64,000 bases of DNA from CALCKU01 sp964654665. GTDB lineage: Bacteria > Pseudomonadota > Alphaproteobacteria > Caulobacterales > Maricaulaceae. Within the stretch, counting starts at the first letter, position 1. Every line of letters begins with the position of its first letter. Under the pieces are notes generated by a model that ran no database searches, was not told where the DNA came from, and saw only the letters and a program-made list of their open reading frames with translations. Positions 15,239-23,821 of the stretch are shown piece after piece. The position numbers were made by a program, and so were the translations under genes. The DNA is taken from assembly GCA_964654665.1 (NCBI GenBank), contig CAZZKV010000008.1:34632-98631 (forward strand), given 5' to 3'.

Positions 15239-15987
15239 GCGGCGCCGTTTTAATTACGGGGGCTGGTACACGGGTGGGCCGTATTCTGGCTGATGGTTTG
15301 GCCGCCGACGGATGGGCCGTGGCTATCCATTATAACCGTAGTGCAGATAGCGCCGAAAGCGCAGCCCGTAATATAAACGCAGCCGGCGGAACGGCGGCGA
15401 CCATACAGGCCAATCTTTTTATTCCAGACGATGTCAATCAGTTGATTGACCGCGCAGGACAGGCTCTTGGCCAGCCTCTCACCGCTCTTGTTAATAATGC
15501 TTCGACCTTTGAACCCGATAGTGCGCAGACATATACCGACGCGATGATGCAGTACCATATGCAGGTCAATTTGCGCGCGCCATTAAACCTGTCCCGGGAT
15601 TTAGCCGCCCAAATTCCCAGCGATACCCAAGGCTGCGTAATTAATATGATTGACAATCGGGTATTAAAACCCAATCCTCTTTATTTCACCTATTCCCTAT
15701 CCAAAGCCTCTCTATATTGGGCGACAAAAACCCTCGCGCAATCTTTGGCTCCGCATGTCCGTGTCAATGGTATCGGCCCGGGCCCAACATTGCGGAATAC
15801 AGCGCAAAAAGACGGTGAATTTGAAGCTGAAGCCGCAGCAACACTGCTCGGTCATGGTTCCCCGCCCGATACATTGCTGCAAGCTGCGCGTTATTTATTG
15901 AACGCATCCTCTGTAACCGGACAAATGATTGCCGTTGACGGCGGACAACATTTAAATTGGCGAACGCCTGACCTAACCGAGCCCTGA
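15235..15987 (+). CDS. SDR oxidoreductase, pteridine reductase/FolM-like
   Basis: 250 residues from the ATG at 15235, which overlaps the previous stop; the longer frame to 15199 is not needed. Rossmann fold with T-G-A-G-T-R-V-G at residues 8-15, the T-G-x3-R-x-G variant typical of NADPH-using pteridine reductases. It also has N-N-A-S at 87-90 and Y153-S-L-S-K157. The usual catalytic Ser position holds D140 (N-M-I-D-N), as in trypanosomatid PTR1 and E. coli FolM (family knowledge). The likely reaction is NADPH reduction of dihydropterin or dihydromonapterin to the tetrahydro form. Coupling to a PTPS-fold protein supports a pterin cofactor role. It is convergent with lpd. Confidence 0.82.
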   Translation: MSGAVLITGAGTRVGRILADGLAADGWAVAIHYNRSADSAESAARNINAAGGTAATIQANLFIPDDVNQLIDRAGQALGQPLTALVNNASTFEPDSAQTYTDAMMQYHMQVNLRAPLNLSRDLAAQIPSDTQGCVINMIDNRVLKPNPLYFTYSLSKASLYWATKTLAQSLAPHVRVNGIGPGPTLRNTAQKDGEFEAEAAATLLGHGSPPDTLLQAARYLLNASSVTGQMIAVDGGQHLNWRTPDLTEP

Positions 15988-15999
15988 ACCAAACACTGA

Positions 16000-17388
16000 T
16001 TAGATATGCACAACGCGGTCATAAGCATCTAGCACCGCTTCATGCATCATTTCAGAAAGCGTTGGGTGCGGGAATACCGTTTCCATAAGCTCATGCTCTG
16101 TTGTCTCCAGCTTTTGCGCTATTGTATAACCTTGGATCAACTCCGTCACTTCTGCTCCAATCATATGGGCGCCTAAAAGCTCTCCGGTTTTCGCATCAAA
16201 TACTGTTTTCACAAGACCCTCAGCCTCGCCGAGGGCAATAGCCTTGCCATTACCGATAAACGGAAAGCGGCCAACCTTGATATCATAACCGGCCTCAACG
16301 GCTTGCACTTCGGTATAACCCACACTGGCAATTTGCGGGTGGCAATAGGTACAGCCCGGAATCGCGTTTGCATCAAGAGGGTGCGGATTACCGCCGGCTA
16401 TTTTCTCGATACAAATAATACCTTCATGCGAGGCCTTATGAGCCAGCCACGGCGGCGCTGTAACATCGCCAATGGCATAAAGCCCCTTAACTCCCGTAAA
16501 ACTATAAGGATCGACGACGATATGATTACGGTCAATTTTTACGCCTAGGGCTTCAAGTCCCATATCCTCAGTATTACCTACAATGCCAACCGCCAGAATA
16601 ACACGATCGAATTCCGCCGTTTCGCTGCTGTCTTTATGGGTCAAGGTCGCAGTAACACCCGCCGGTCCTGTTTTCACCCTCGCTTGTGTTTCTGTACGAA
16701 TAGAAACGCCGCGTTTTTCAAACGCTGTCCGGGCCAGTTTTGATATTTCGACATCTTCAGCAGGCAGAATACGGTCAACCATTTCCACGACAGTGACATC
16801 TGCGCCAAAAGCATTATAAAAACTAGCAAACTCCATCCCGATTGCGCCCGAACCAATCACCAGTAATGACTTTGGCATTGTATCGGGCACCATAGCTTCA
16901 CGCGCTGTCCAGATAAACCGGCCATCCGGCTCAAGACCAGCTTGCGGTATGGTGCGCGCCCGCGCGCCTGTCGCCAAAATGACATGGTTCGCGGCGTAAT
17001 CCTTACCATCCACGGCCACGATTGGCGCATCACTACCGGCCTTTAGCGCAGCCTTTCCGGCAATGATCGTAATTTTATTTTTTTTCATCAGAAATTTAAT
17101 ACCGCCCGATAATTGCCCCGCAATATTGCGAGAGCGTTTAACAATGGCCTTAAGGTCAAATTGCGGATTGGCGGATAGACCATAATCGCCCGCCCGCTGC
17201 ATAGTATGGTAAACTTCAGCGGAGCGCAGCAATGCTTTCGTCGGAATACAGCCCCAATTCAGGCAAACGCCGCCTAATTCGGCTTTTTCTACTATTGCCG
17301 TTTTCAACCCTAATTGAGAGGCTCGTATCGCCGTAACATAGCCGCCCGGACCCGAACCAATTACAATAACATCGAAAGTATCAGCCAT
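16000..17388 (-). CDS. lpd: dihydrolipoyl dehydrogenase (E3)
   Basis: 462 residues. The FAD-binding motif G11-S-G-P-G-G is followed by the redox disulfide C42-L-N-W-G-C47, the NAD-binding motif I-G-S-G-A-I-G-M-E near 180, and the C-terminal H-P-H-P-T-L-S-E active-site His/Glu block. It re-oxidises the dihydrolipoamide of the 2-oxo-acid dehydrogenase complexes with NAD+. The ATG has AAGGG at good spacing. It is last in the minus-strand pdh region, after the acidic membrane protein, with a 69-bp spacer. Confidence 0.96.
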   Translation of the reverse strand: MADTFDVIVIGSGPGGYVTAIRASQLGLKTAIVEKAELGGVCLNWGCIPTKALLRSAEVYHTMQRAGDYGLSANPQFDLKAIVKRSRNIAGQLSGGIKFLMKKNKITIIAGKAALKAGSDAPIVAVDGKDYAANHVILATGARARTIPQAGLEPDGRFIWTAREAMVPDTMPKSLLVIGSGAIGMEFASFYNAFGADVTVVEMVDRILPAEDVEISKLARTAFEKRGVSIRTETQARVKTGPAGVTATLTHKDSSETAEFDRVILAVGIVGNTEDMGLEALGVKIDRNHIVVDPYSFTGVKGLYAIGDVTAPPWLAHKASHEGIICIEKIAGGNPHPLDANAIPGCTYCHPQIASVGYTEVQAVEAGYDIKVGRFPFIGNGKAIALGEAEGLVKTVFDAKTGELLGAHMIGAEVTELIQGYTIAQKLETTEHELMETVFPHPTLSEMMHEAVLDAYDRVVHI

Positions 17389-17457
17389 AGCCGAACCCTT
17401 TTAAAACGGGAATAATTATATCCGTTTCTTATGGGTTTTTAGGTTAAATTGAAAGGT

Positions 17458-18642
17458 TTATCGGATCACACTCGGGAGTTTTTCGGGATTAATGACCGAC
17501 TGAATTATTTGCAATCGCAAGAAATCCCGTAACTCAGCATCATCAACACTATCAACAATTTCAAAGGCCTTATCAGTATAGCCCTTTTGAGCATAAATAA
17601 CCGCTAATCGGTTCAAGGCCGCATAGGCTAAATCTTGACTTTTAATCTGCGTTACAACGGCATCACTAACGGCAAAGTTACTAGCCAATGCGGCATCTTC
17701 CATAATTTCGAAATAGGCTTGTTCGCGTAAACTATCCTGCGTGATTTCGGCCGCTTGTTCTAACAGGCGGCTATAAAGCTTTTTGTTTTTTTGCTCATGC
17801 GTTTTAAGCTTATTATCCGCAGAATCCATCCGGGTAATCCCATCAATAAACGTTTTCATTGAAGAACGCTCAGAGGATAATAGGTCATCGACTGCAACCA
17901 TTCCATCCTTGATTGTAAAGTTTTTGATCTCGCCATCCGCATCGATGCGAATATTATCGCCGTCAATTTCGATGGATATATCGGAAGGCTCAGTATCCAC
18001 CTTGCCTGAATTAGCCTCAGTATTAGCCTCAGTATCAGATATAGTATCCATTTCCTCTGCGCTGGAGGGTTGGATTGCATCATCATTCAGCTGCAATACA
18101 GGCATATCTTCCTGAATTTTAATATCGAGAGAAACCTCTTCGGGTTCAGGTTCGGGTATATCCGGCGAATCGGGAGCTTTGTCATCGCCGCTTTCGGTCG
18201 GCGCCTCCATCATACCCTTATCGGCATCGGACGGCGTCATAACAGGAGACCTATCTTTTTGTGCGTCCGGTTTAGGTTTTTTCAAATATTGGTCTATCCA
18301 TTTGGTTTTTGTGTTCTTTTTTTCAGAACCCGGCACAGCGGCTTCATCAGCCGCTATCGCGTTATTGGCTTCATTGTCTGGTGTCTTCGATGACAACGCG
18401 GCTATTGTCTGCGTTTCCCGTACTGTTTTTGCAGCCACATCAATTGCGCTTTCCTTTTTAGGAGTAACAACATCAATCTGTTTCGGCGGAATAGGTTTGG
18501 GGAGTGTCACTGTGTCCTGTTCTATATGGCGCGATTTCTCTGCAAGGCCATCGGTTCCAATATAGACAACCCCGCCTGCAGCCCCAGCGGTAATAAGCCC
18601 CATAATGATTGATTTGACCAACATATGCACAACCCGCCTCAT
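17458..18642 (-). CDS. hypothetical membrane-anchored acidic protein in the pdh region
   Basis: 394 residues, no family recognised. Residues about 10-29 form one transmembrane segment (I-I-M-G-L-I-T-A-G-A-A-G-G-V-V-Y-I-G). Residues 30-215 are low-complexity, rich in Pro, Glu, Asp and Ser (P-E-P-E-P-E-E-V) and probably disordered. About 215-250 may form a small beta unit (I-S-I-E-I-D-G-D-N-I-R-I-D-A-D). Residues 275-390 are helical, with TPR-like helix pairs (A-Y-F-E-I-M-E-D-A-A-L-A, L-A-Y-A-A-L-N-R-L-A-V-I-Y-A-Q-K-G). It sits between pdhC and lpd in the same direction, 117 bp after pdhC. The predicted topology places the helical domain in the periplasm. A scaffold or envelope role is a guess; association with pyruvate dehydrogenase is only positional. 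Confidence 0.7.
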   Translation of the reverse strand: MRRVVHMLVKSIIMGLITAGAAGGVVYIGTDGLAEKSRHIEQDTVTLPKPIPPKQIDVVTPKKESAIDVAAKTVRETQTIAALSSKTPDNEANNAIAADEAAVPGSEKKNTKTKWIDQYLKKPKPDAQKDRSPVMTPSDADKGMMEAPTESGDDKAPDSPDIPEPEPEEVSLDIKIQEDMPVLQLNDDAIQPSSAEEMDTISDTEANTEANSGKVDTEPSDISIEIDGDNIRIDADGEIKNFTIKDGMVAVDDLLSSERSSMKTFIDGITRMDSADNKLKTHEQKNKKLYSRLLEQAAEITQDSLREQAYFEIMEDAALASNFAVSDAVVTQIKSQDLAYAALNRLAVIYAQKGYTDKAFEIVDSVDDAELRDFLRLQIIQSVINPEKLPSVIR

Positions 18643-18759
18643 ATCCGTTTTCTGCGGTCACATTAAGACCCGCTTTTTCGGTTAATAAAGACTAAATATA
18701 AACTATGGCATAAAAGGGGCAAGGTCTCTCGCCTTAAAGGCGAGAAGCGCGCACAGCCC

Positions 18760-20109
18760 TTATAGCATCATTGTAATCGGGCTTTGCACATAGCGCTTGA
18801 AATGTTGCAACCAGCGCGCACCAAGCGCGCCGTCAACCACGCGATGATCACAGGTTAATGTCACTGTCATAATAGTTGCCACAGCCACAGCTCCGTCTTT
18901 GACGATCGGTTGCGGACTGCCAGCACCAACCGATAAAATCATACCATGGGGTTCATTAATAATTGATCCAAAGGCTTTAATACCCATCATACCCAAATTG
19001 GAAATTGAAAAAGTCCCGCCTTGATATTCCTGAGGCTTGAGCTTTCGCTCGCGCGCACGTCCAGCCAGATCTTTCATTTCGGAAGAAATAGTGGACAGAC
19101 CTTTATTCTCCGCTTGGCGAACAATCGGCGTAATCAGTCCACCATCAATAGCTACCGCAACCGCCACATCCGCATGTTTATGAAGAGCAACCCCATCTGG
19201 TGTATAGCTGACATTAGCCTCCGGGACATGTTTTAAAGCCAAAGCCGACGCGCGGATCAGCATATCATTGACACTGATTTTTACGCCCTCTGGCGCTTGG
19301 CCGTTCAACTCTTTACGCATTTTAAGCAGCTCATCAATTTCACAATCAATTGTCAGAGGGAAGTCCGGAACATTAATGTGAGATTCCGTCAGGCGCTTCG
19401 CAACAATTTTTTGAATATTGTTAAGCGGAATAAGGTCATAACTGCCCGCATCAACCCCCATACGCGTCAGATAATCCGCTCCGCCGCCCAAAGGCATCCC
19501 AACCGCAGTCGTCATAGGGGGGGGCATAGCACTTGGCGCAGCTGTAGATACTGGCGAAACCGCTATTGCAGCGCCGTCCGCTATGGCTGTTTCAATATCC
19601 GATTTCACAATTCTGCCATTCGGACCAGATCCGGTAATCGTTTTAATATCTAATCCTGCTTCGATTGCGAGGCGTTTAGCCAGTGGCGAAGCCTTGAGAC
19701 GAGGACCAGCCGAGGCAGTCATAGGGACTGGCTTCGCCATTTCTGCTTTTGGAGCGGAATTTTCGGCTTTTGGGGCTGGATTTTTAACTGGCGGCATCGA
19801 TACAGCGTCGGTTTTAGGTGCTGCGCTGCCGCCAGATGTGTATCCATCCAATGCAGAAGCATCCTCATCTTCCTCCAATAGAACTGCAATCGGGGCATTG
19901 ACTTTCACCCCATCCGTCCCGGCCGCCACAAGCAGTCTGGCCACAGTTCCCTCTTCAACCGCTTCAACTTCCATTGTGGCTTTATCAGTTTCAATCTCGG
20001 CCATAATATCACCGGATGATACAGTATCGCCTTCTTTGATTAGCCATTTCGACAATGTACCCTCTTCCATAGTCGGCGAGAGAGCAGGCATGAGGATTTC
20101 AATGGGCAT
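18760..20109 (-). CDS. pdhC: pyruvate dehydrogenase E2, dihydrolipoamide acetyltransferase
   Basis: 449 residues. One lipoyl domain (1-80, E-T-D-K43-A-T-M carrying the lipoyl lysine), an Ala/Pro-rich linker, a peripheral-subunit-binding domain (about 138-175, A-S-P-L-A-K-R-L-A), a second linker, and the catalytic acyltransferase domain (about 215-449) with D-H422-R-V-V-D426-G. It transfers the acetyl group to CoA and forms the complex core. AAGGA lies seven bases before the ATG. It follows pdhB by 3 bp. A 7-bp hairpin (18727-18745) lies just after the stop but has no clear T-tract. Confidence 0.96.
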   Translation of the reverse strand: MPIEILMPALSPTMEEGTLSKWLIKEGDTVSSGDIMAEIETDKATMEVEAVEEGTVARLLVAAGTDGVKVNAPIAVLLEEDEDASALDGYTSGGSAAPKTDAVSMPPVKNPAPKAENSAPKAEMAKPVPMTASAGPRLKASPLAKRLAIEAGLDIKTITGSGPNGRIVKSDIETAIADGAAIAVSPVSTAAPSAMPPPMTTAVGMPLGGGADYLTRMGVDAGSYDLIPLNNIQKIVAKRLTESHINVPDFPLTIDCEIDELLKMRKELNGQAPEGVKISVNDMLIRASALALKHVPEANVSYTPDGVALHKHADVAVAVAIDGGLITPIVRQAENKGLSTISSEMKDLAGRARERKLKPQEYQGGTFSISNLGMMGIKAFGSIINEPHGMILSVGAGSPQPIVKDGAVAVATIMTVTLTCDHRVVDGALGARWLQHFKRYVQSPITMML

Positions 20110-20112
20110 GGA

Positions 20113-21498
20113 TTAATCCTTATAACAAACTGTCTTGGCCGCAGTGACAATATCGGCCACGCCCGGTAAGCTTAGCGCTTCGAGATTGGCCGCGTAAGGC
20201 AGCGGAACATCGACTTGGAACACGCGTTCGGGCGGGGCGTCAAGATAATCAAAAGCTTCGGCGACAACCCGCGCGGCGATTTCAGCACCAATGCCGCTCT
20301 GGCCCCAGCCTTCTTCGGCACAGACAAGGCGATTGGTTTTTTTCACAGACTCTATAACTGTATCGCTATCGAGCGGACGAATAGTTCGCAGATCAATCAC
20401 TTCAGCATCAATGCCGTCCGCCGATAGCGTTTCAGCCGCCTCTAGGGCAAAACCAACCATACGGCTATGCGCAACAATTGTGACATCACTGCCGATCCGC
20501 CGCACTTTGGCTTTTCCAATCGGGATTAGGAAATCATCCATGTCCGGAACATCAAAAGTTGTTCCATATAATAATTCATGTTCAAGAAATACAACGGGGT
20601 TAGGATCGCGAATAGCTGCCTTCAGCAACCCCTTGGCGTCAGCCGCATCATAGGGGGCAACAACCTTCAGTCCAGGTACATTGGCATACCAACTGGAATA
20701 ATCATGACTATGCTGTGCCCCAACACGAGACGCGGCCCCATTTGGGCCACGAAACACAATGGGGCAACGCATTTGCCCCCCTGACATATACAATGTCTTG
20801 GCAGCAGAATTTATAATATGATCAATGGCTTGCATGGCAAAATTAAAGGTCATAAATTCAACGATAGGGCGCAATCCTCCCATCGCTGCCCCAACACCGA
20901 TACCGGCAAAGCCATATTCCGTAATCGGTGTATCAACTACGCGTTTGGCACCAAATTCCTGTAACAATTCACGCGTCACCTTATACGCGCCTTGATATTC
21001 GGCCACTTCTTCGCCCATTACAAACACGGTTTCATCACGGCGCATTTCTTCGGCCATAGCATCACGCAGCGCATCGCGTACCGTTGTTTCAACCATTTTT
21101 ATATTGGTCGGAATATCCGGGTCAGCCGCAACAGGGTTTGTTGGCGGAACGGCCGCTGGCTCCACTGGCATCGCTTGAACCGAAGCCGATTGAACTGGTG
21201 CAGGATCTGTTATGTACGGCGCAACAACCGGGTCTTTAATATCCTCAAGGCTGTCACCCTCTTCAAGCAATTGCAATATAACTGTACCAACTTTGACATT
21301 ATCTGTGCCCGCTGTAACCAATACTTTTCCCACAACGCCCTCATCAATACTTTCGACTTCCATCGTAGCTTTATCAGTTTCGATTTCAGCCAAAATATCG
21401 CCAGAGGCAACTGCATCGCCTTCTTTGACGAACCATTTGGATAATGTCCCCTCTTCCATCGTCGGAGACAGAGCCGGCATTTTAATTTCAATCGTCAT
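20113..21498 (-). CDS. pdhB: pyruvate dehydrogenase E1 component, beta subunit (lipoyl-containing)
   Basis: 461 residues: an N-terminal lipoyl domain (1-80, lipoyl lysine K43 in E-T-D-K-A-T-M), a Pro/Val/Ala linker to about 130, then the transketolase pyrimidine-binding and C-terminal domains (V-R-D-A-L-R-D-A-M to V-P-L-P-Y-A). The lipoyl fusion on E1-beta is a known alphaproteobacterial arrangement and gives the complex lipoyl arms on both E1 and E2. With pdhA it decarboxylates pyruvate using thiamine diphosphate. The lipoyl domains of pdhB and pdhC are nearly identical over their first 45 residues, suggesting duplication or gene conversion. Confidence 0.96.
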   Translation of the reverse strand: MTIEIKMPALSPTMEEGTLSKWFVKEGDAVASGDILAEIETDKATMEVESIDEGVVGKVLVTAGTDNVKVGTVILQLLEEGDSLEDIKDPVVAPYITDPAPVQSASVQAMPVEPAAVPPTNPVAADPDIPTNIKMVETTVRDALRDAMAEEMRRDETVFVMGEEVAEYQGAYKVTRELLQEFGAKRVVDTPITEYGFAGIGVGAAMGGLRPIVEFMTFNFAMQAIDHIINSAAKTLYMSGGQMRCPIVFRGPNGAASRVGAQHSHDYSSWYANVPGLKVVAPYDAADAKGLLKAAIRDPNPVVFLEHELLYGTTFDVPDMDDFLIPIGKAKVRRIGSDVTIVAHSRMVGFALEAAETLSADGIDAEVIDLRTIRPLDSDTVIESVKKTNRLVCAEEGWGQSGIGAEIAARVVAEAFDYLDAPPERVFQVDVPLPYAANLEALSLPGVADIVTAAKTVCYKD

Positions 21499-21509
21499 AA
21501 TTCAGGCTC

Positions 21510-21908
21510 TTAAATTAGCGGCGTTAAACCAAAAAACATTACAATCAGGCCCACCAGAGATATGGTCCACATCAGTGTTCGCAGCCACGGTAATCCAATC
21601 CAGTAAACCGGGGCATATATTAAACGCCCCCAAAAAAACAATGCAGCACCGGTCAGTACTAAGCCTTGTGTTGTCTGCGTGTAAATTGCGACCAAAGCTA
21701 GCGGAATAAATATAATCAAGGATTCGATCATATTGCCGACTGCGCGATTTGCGCGCGCTAATAAGGTGGATGGCTCTGCTAAATTATCTCGCCCGCCAGC
21801 TAATGCGGATAACCCGTAATGCCGAGTTGCCAGCAAGGCCTGCACAATAATCATGACCAAATACAGGCCCAAGCTAAGAAAGAGATAAGAATATAAAGTC
21901 ATAATCAA
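21510..21908 (-). CDS. MAPEG family membrane protein
   Basis: 132 residues with four hydrophobic segments and the MAPEG pattern: R-A-N-R-A-V-G-N-M-I-E-S-L near residue 52 (the E-S-L after the R-A-x-R-A helix), then W-G-R-L-I-Y-A-P-V-Y-W-I-G. MAPEG proteins include microsomal glutathione transferases and eicosanoid enzymes; bacterial members of this type are mostly uncharacterised. It overlaps the DUF3291 gene by 4 bases (ATGA) and lies 11 bp before pdhB. That makes it an insertion in the pdh operon. Confidence 0.85.
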   Translation of the reverse strand: MIMTLYSYLFLSLGLYLVMIIVQALLATRHYGLSALAGGRDNLAEPSTLLARANRAVGNMIESLIIFIPLALVAIYTQTTQGLVLTGAALFFWGRLIYAPVYWIGLPWLRTLMWTISLVGLIVMFFGLTPLI

Positions 21909-22393
21909 GCACAGTCCTTTTTGGAAAACCGGGTGGTCAGCGGCATCCCTTTGTCCGAAAACGGGGTTTGAAAATCAAAGGCATCAGGCGATGGCCCTTG
22001 CGCACGCAGCCTATCAAGTTTTTGCTGCGCCTCATCCAGAGACGGGCTATGGCCATCCTCTATCCACCAAAGCACCATATGATTACGGCGCATAGGGGTA
22101 AACCACATATCTTTACCGCGCATAATTTTGGCATGGGCCGTTTTATACACAAACCCGAACAAGCTTTCGATATCGCGCCAAACAGACATATTCACAAGGG
22201 TATAATCCCCTTCGCCCTCCATACGCAGGCTCAAAGCACCATCCGTGTCGTCATCATCGACAAGACGCCAGACAAAGCCGGGTGAGCGCTCGGCCAAAGC
22301 GTTAATCGTCTCTATAGCCCCCGTAAATCCGGCCATACGGGTATCATCCGTGGCATAGAGCGCTTCAGCGATATTTAATTGCGCTAATTGCAA
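21905..22393 (-). CDS. DUF3291 domain protein
   Basis: 162 residues spanning a whole DUF3291 domain: L-A-Q-L-N-I-A at the start, I-N-A-L-A-E-R-S-P-G-F-V-W-R-L near 30-45, N-M-S-V-W-R-D-I-E-S-L-F-G-F-V-Y at 88-103, and W-F-T-P-M-R-R-N-H-M-V-L-W-W-I at about 116-130. The fold is related to dimeric alpha-beta-barrel proteins, some of which bind haem; no function is established. The start is TTG at 22393, directly after the pdhA stop and five bases after GGAGG, which lies in the last pdhA codons. Expression is thus tied to pdhA. Confidence 0.88.
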   Translation of the reverse strand: MQLAQLNIAEALYATDDTRMAGFTGAIETINALAERSPGFVWRLVDDDDTDGALSLRMEGEGDYTLVNMSVWRDIESLFGFVYKTAHAKIMRGKDMWFTPMRRNHMVLWWIEDGHSPSLDEAQQKLDRLRAQGPSPDAFDFQTPFSDKGMPLTTRFSKKDCA

Positions 22394-23398
22394 TTATGCC
22401 TCCAGCAGCACATCCGTATAGAGTTCGGACGGATCAGGCTCAGGACTAGTTTGAGCAAAATCTGCCGCGTCAACAACAATGGCTTTAATATCTTTGTCAA
22501 TCGCCTTGAGACTATCTTCATTAGCCCATTTTTCCCCGAGAAGGCGGTGTTTCGCCATATCAATCGGATCGCGTTCGCTACGAGTTTTTTGCACTTCATC
22601 GCGGGTTCGATATTTCGCCGGATCAGACATAGAGTGCCCGCGGTAGCGGTAAGTTTTCATTTCTAAAATCATCGGCCCCTTACCGTCTCGCGCATGTTTA
22701 ATGGCCTTGCGGGCTGCATCACGAACAGCCAAAACATTCATACCATCAACCTGAACGCCATCAATTTCAAAACTAGACCCGCGCTTGAACAACTCTGTTT
22801 CAGCGGATGACCGTTTGACCGATGTTCCCATCGCATATTGGTTATTTTCTATGACAAAAACAACCGGAAGCTCCCATAGCTTTGCCATGTTAAAGGCTTC
22901 ATAGACTTGTCCTTGATTAGACGCACCATCGCCAAAAAAGGCAAGGCTGACATTCCCATTATCCAAATATTTATTGGCAAAGCCCAGTCCCGCACCAATC
23001 GGGACTTGTGCGCCAACAATACCATGGCCGCCGTAAAAATGTTTTTCAGTACTAAACATATGCATAGACCCGCCCTTGCCGCGCGAATATCCGCCAGAAC
23101 GTCCCGTTAGTTCGGCCATAACGCCGCGCGATTCCATTCCACAAGCGAGCATATGCCCATGATCACGATATCCGGTAATCATCTGATCTCCAGCAATCAT
23201 TCCTGCCCGGCAACCGACAACAACAGCCTCTTGACCAATATAAAGATGACAGAACCCCGCAATTTGTCCCATCCCGTAAAGCTGTCCAGCCTTTTCCTCA
23301 AACCGGCGAATCAGCAGCATATCCTTGTAAAATTGCAACAATTCGCTCTTACTGGTTTTAAGAGGTTTCGGCGGTTTTGATTGTGCAGATTTTGCCAT
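22394..23398 (-). CDS. pdhA: pyruvate dehydrogenase E1 component, alpha subunit
   Basis: 334 residues, standard for alphaproteobacterial PdhA. The thiamine-diphosphate motif G-D-G-A-S-N-Q-G-x11-N begins near residue 165. Upstream are Y-R-D-H-G-H and the phosphorylation-loop region Y-R-G-H-S-M-S-D-P, shared with eukaryotic E1-alpha. AAGGG lies six bases before the ATG. It heads the run pdhA, DUF3291, MAPEG, pdhB, pdhC and is downstream of ftsB. Confidence 0.97.
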   Translation of the reverse strand: MAKSAQSKPPKPLKTSKSELLQFYKDMLLIRRFEEKAGQLYGMGQIAGFCHLYIGQEAVVVGCRAGMIAGDQMITGYRDHGHMLACGMESRGVMAELTGRSGGYSRGKGGSMHMFSTEKHFYGGHGIVGAQVPIGAGLGFANKYLDNGNVSLAFFGDGASNQGQVYEAFNMAKLWELPVVFVIENNQYAMGTSVKRSSAETELFKRGSSFEIDGVQVDGMNVLAVRDAARKAIKHARDGKGPMILEMKTYRYRGHSMSDPAKYRTRDEVQKTRSERDPIDMAKHRLLGEKWANEDSLKAIDKDIKAIVVDAADFAQTSPEPDPSELYTDVLLEA

Positions 23399-23470
23399 GG
23401 GCGCCCTTATTGTTTATATGTAAAGTAAATGCAGTTGCACCGCATTATTCTTTAGAAACAATGGCTGATT

Positions 23471-23782
23471 TTAAGGGGTTTGGTCAAGATAAATCGTCAT
23501 TTCATTCGCTTGTAAAACAAATGTGACTTCCCGCGCTTTCATATCCAATGCATCCAGATTAAGCTGCTCGGCTTTAAGTTGGCTAACATCGCGTTCAACG
23601 GCTAACCTTTCGGCTTGCAATGCCTCAAGGGTGATTTCATGACGGCCTATATCGGCTTTATAATCAACCCAGCGAATAAGACCTTGTCTTCCGCTGAGTG
23701 CATGGAAAGCCAGATAACCATAAAACACAATAAGTGCAAAAAGCCCCCAATTTCGTTTAATGAATGTTAATCGCGCAATCAT
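23471..23782 (-). CDS. ftsB: septum formation initiator family protein (FtsB/DivIC-like)
   Basis: 103 residues: short cytoplasmic N-terminus, one transmembrane helix (about 13-31, F-A-L-I-V-F-Y-G-Y-L-A-F-H-A-L) and a coiled coil (about 40-78, L-E-A-L-Q-A-E-R-L-A-V-E-R-D-V-S-Q-L-K). This is the bitopic architecture of FtsB, which joins FtsL and FtsQ in the divisome. An FtsB-type gene just before pdhA is a common alphaproteobacterial arrangement (from memory). The start shows no strong ribosome-binding site. It is divergent from the LysE exporter with only 39 bp between, so the promoters must overlap. Confidence 0.85.
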   Translation of the reverse strand: MIARLTFIKRNWGLFALIVFYGYLAFHALSGRQGLIRWVDYKADIGRHEITLEALQAERLAVERDVSQLKAEQLNLDALDMKAREVTFVLQANEMTIYLDQTP

Positions 23783-23821
23783 AGCTTTGACTAGGCAAAA
23801 GGCGTTACGGGATTATTAAAC

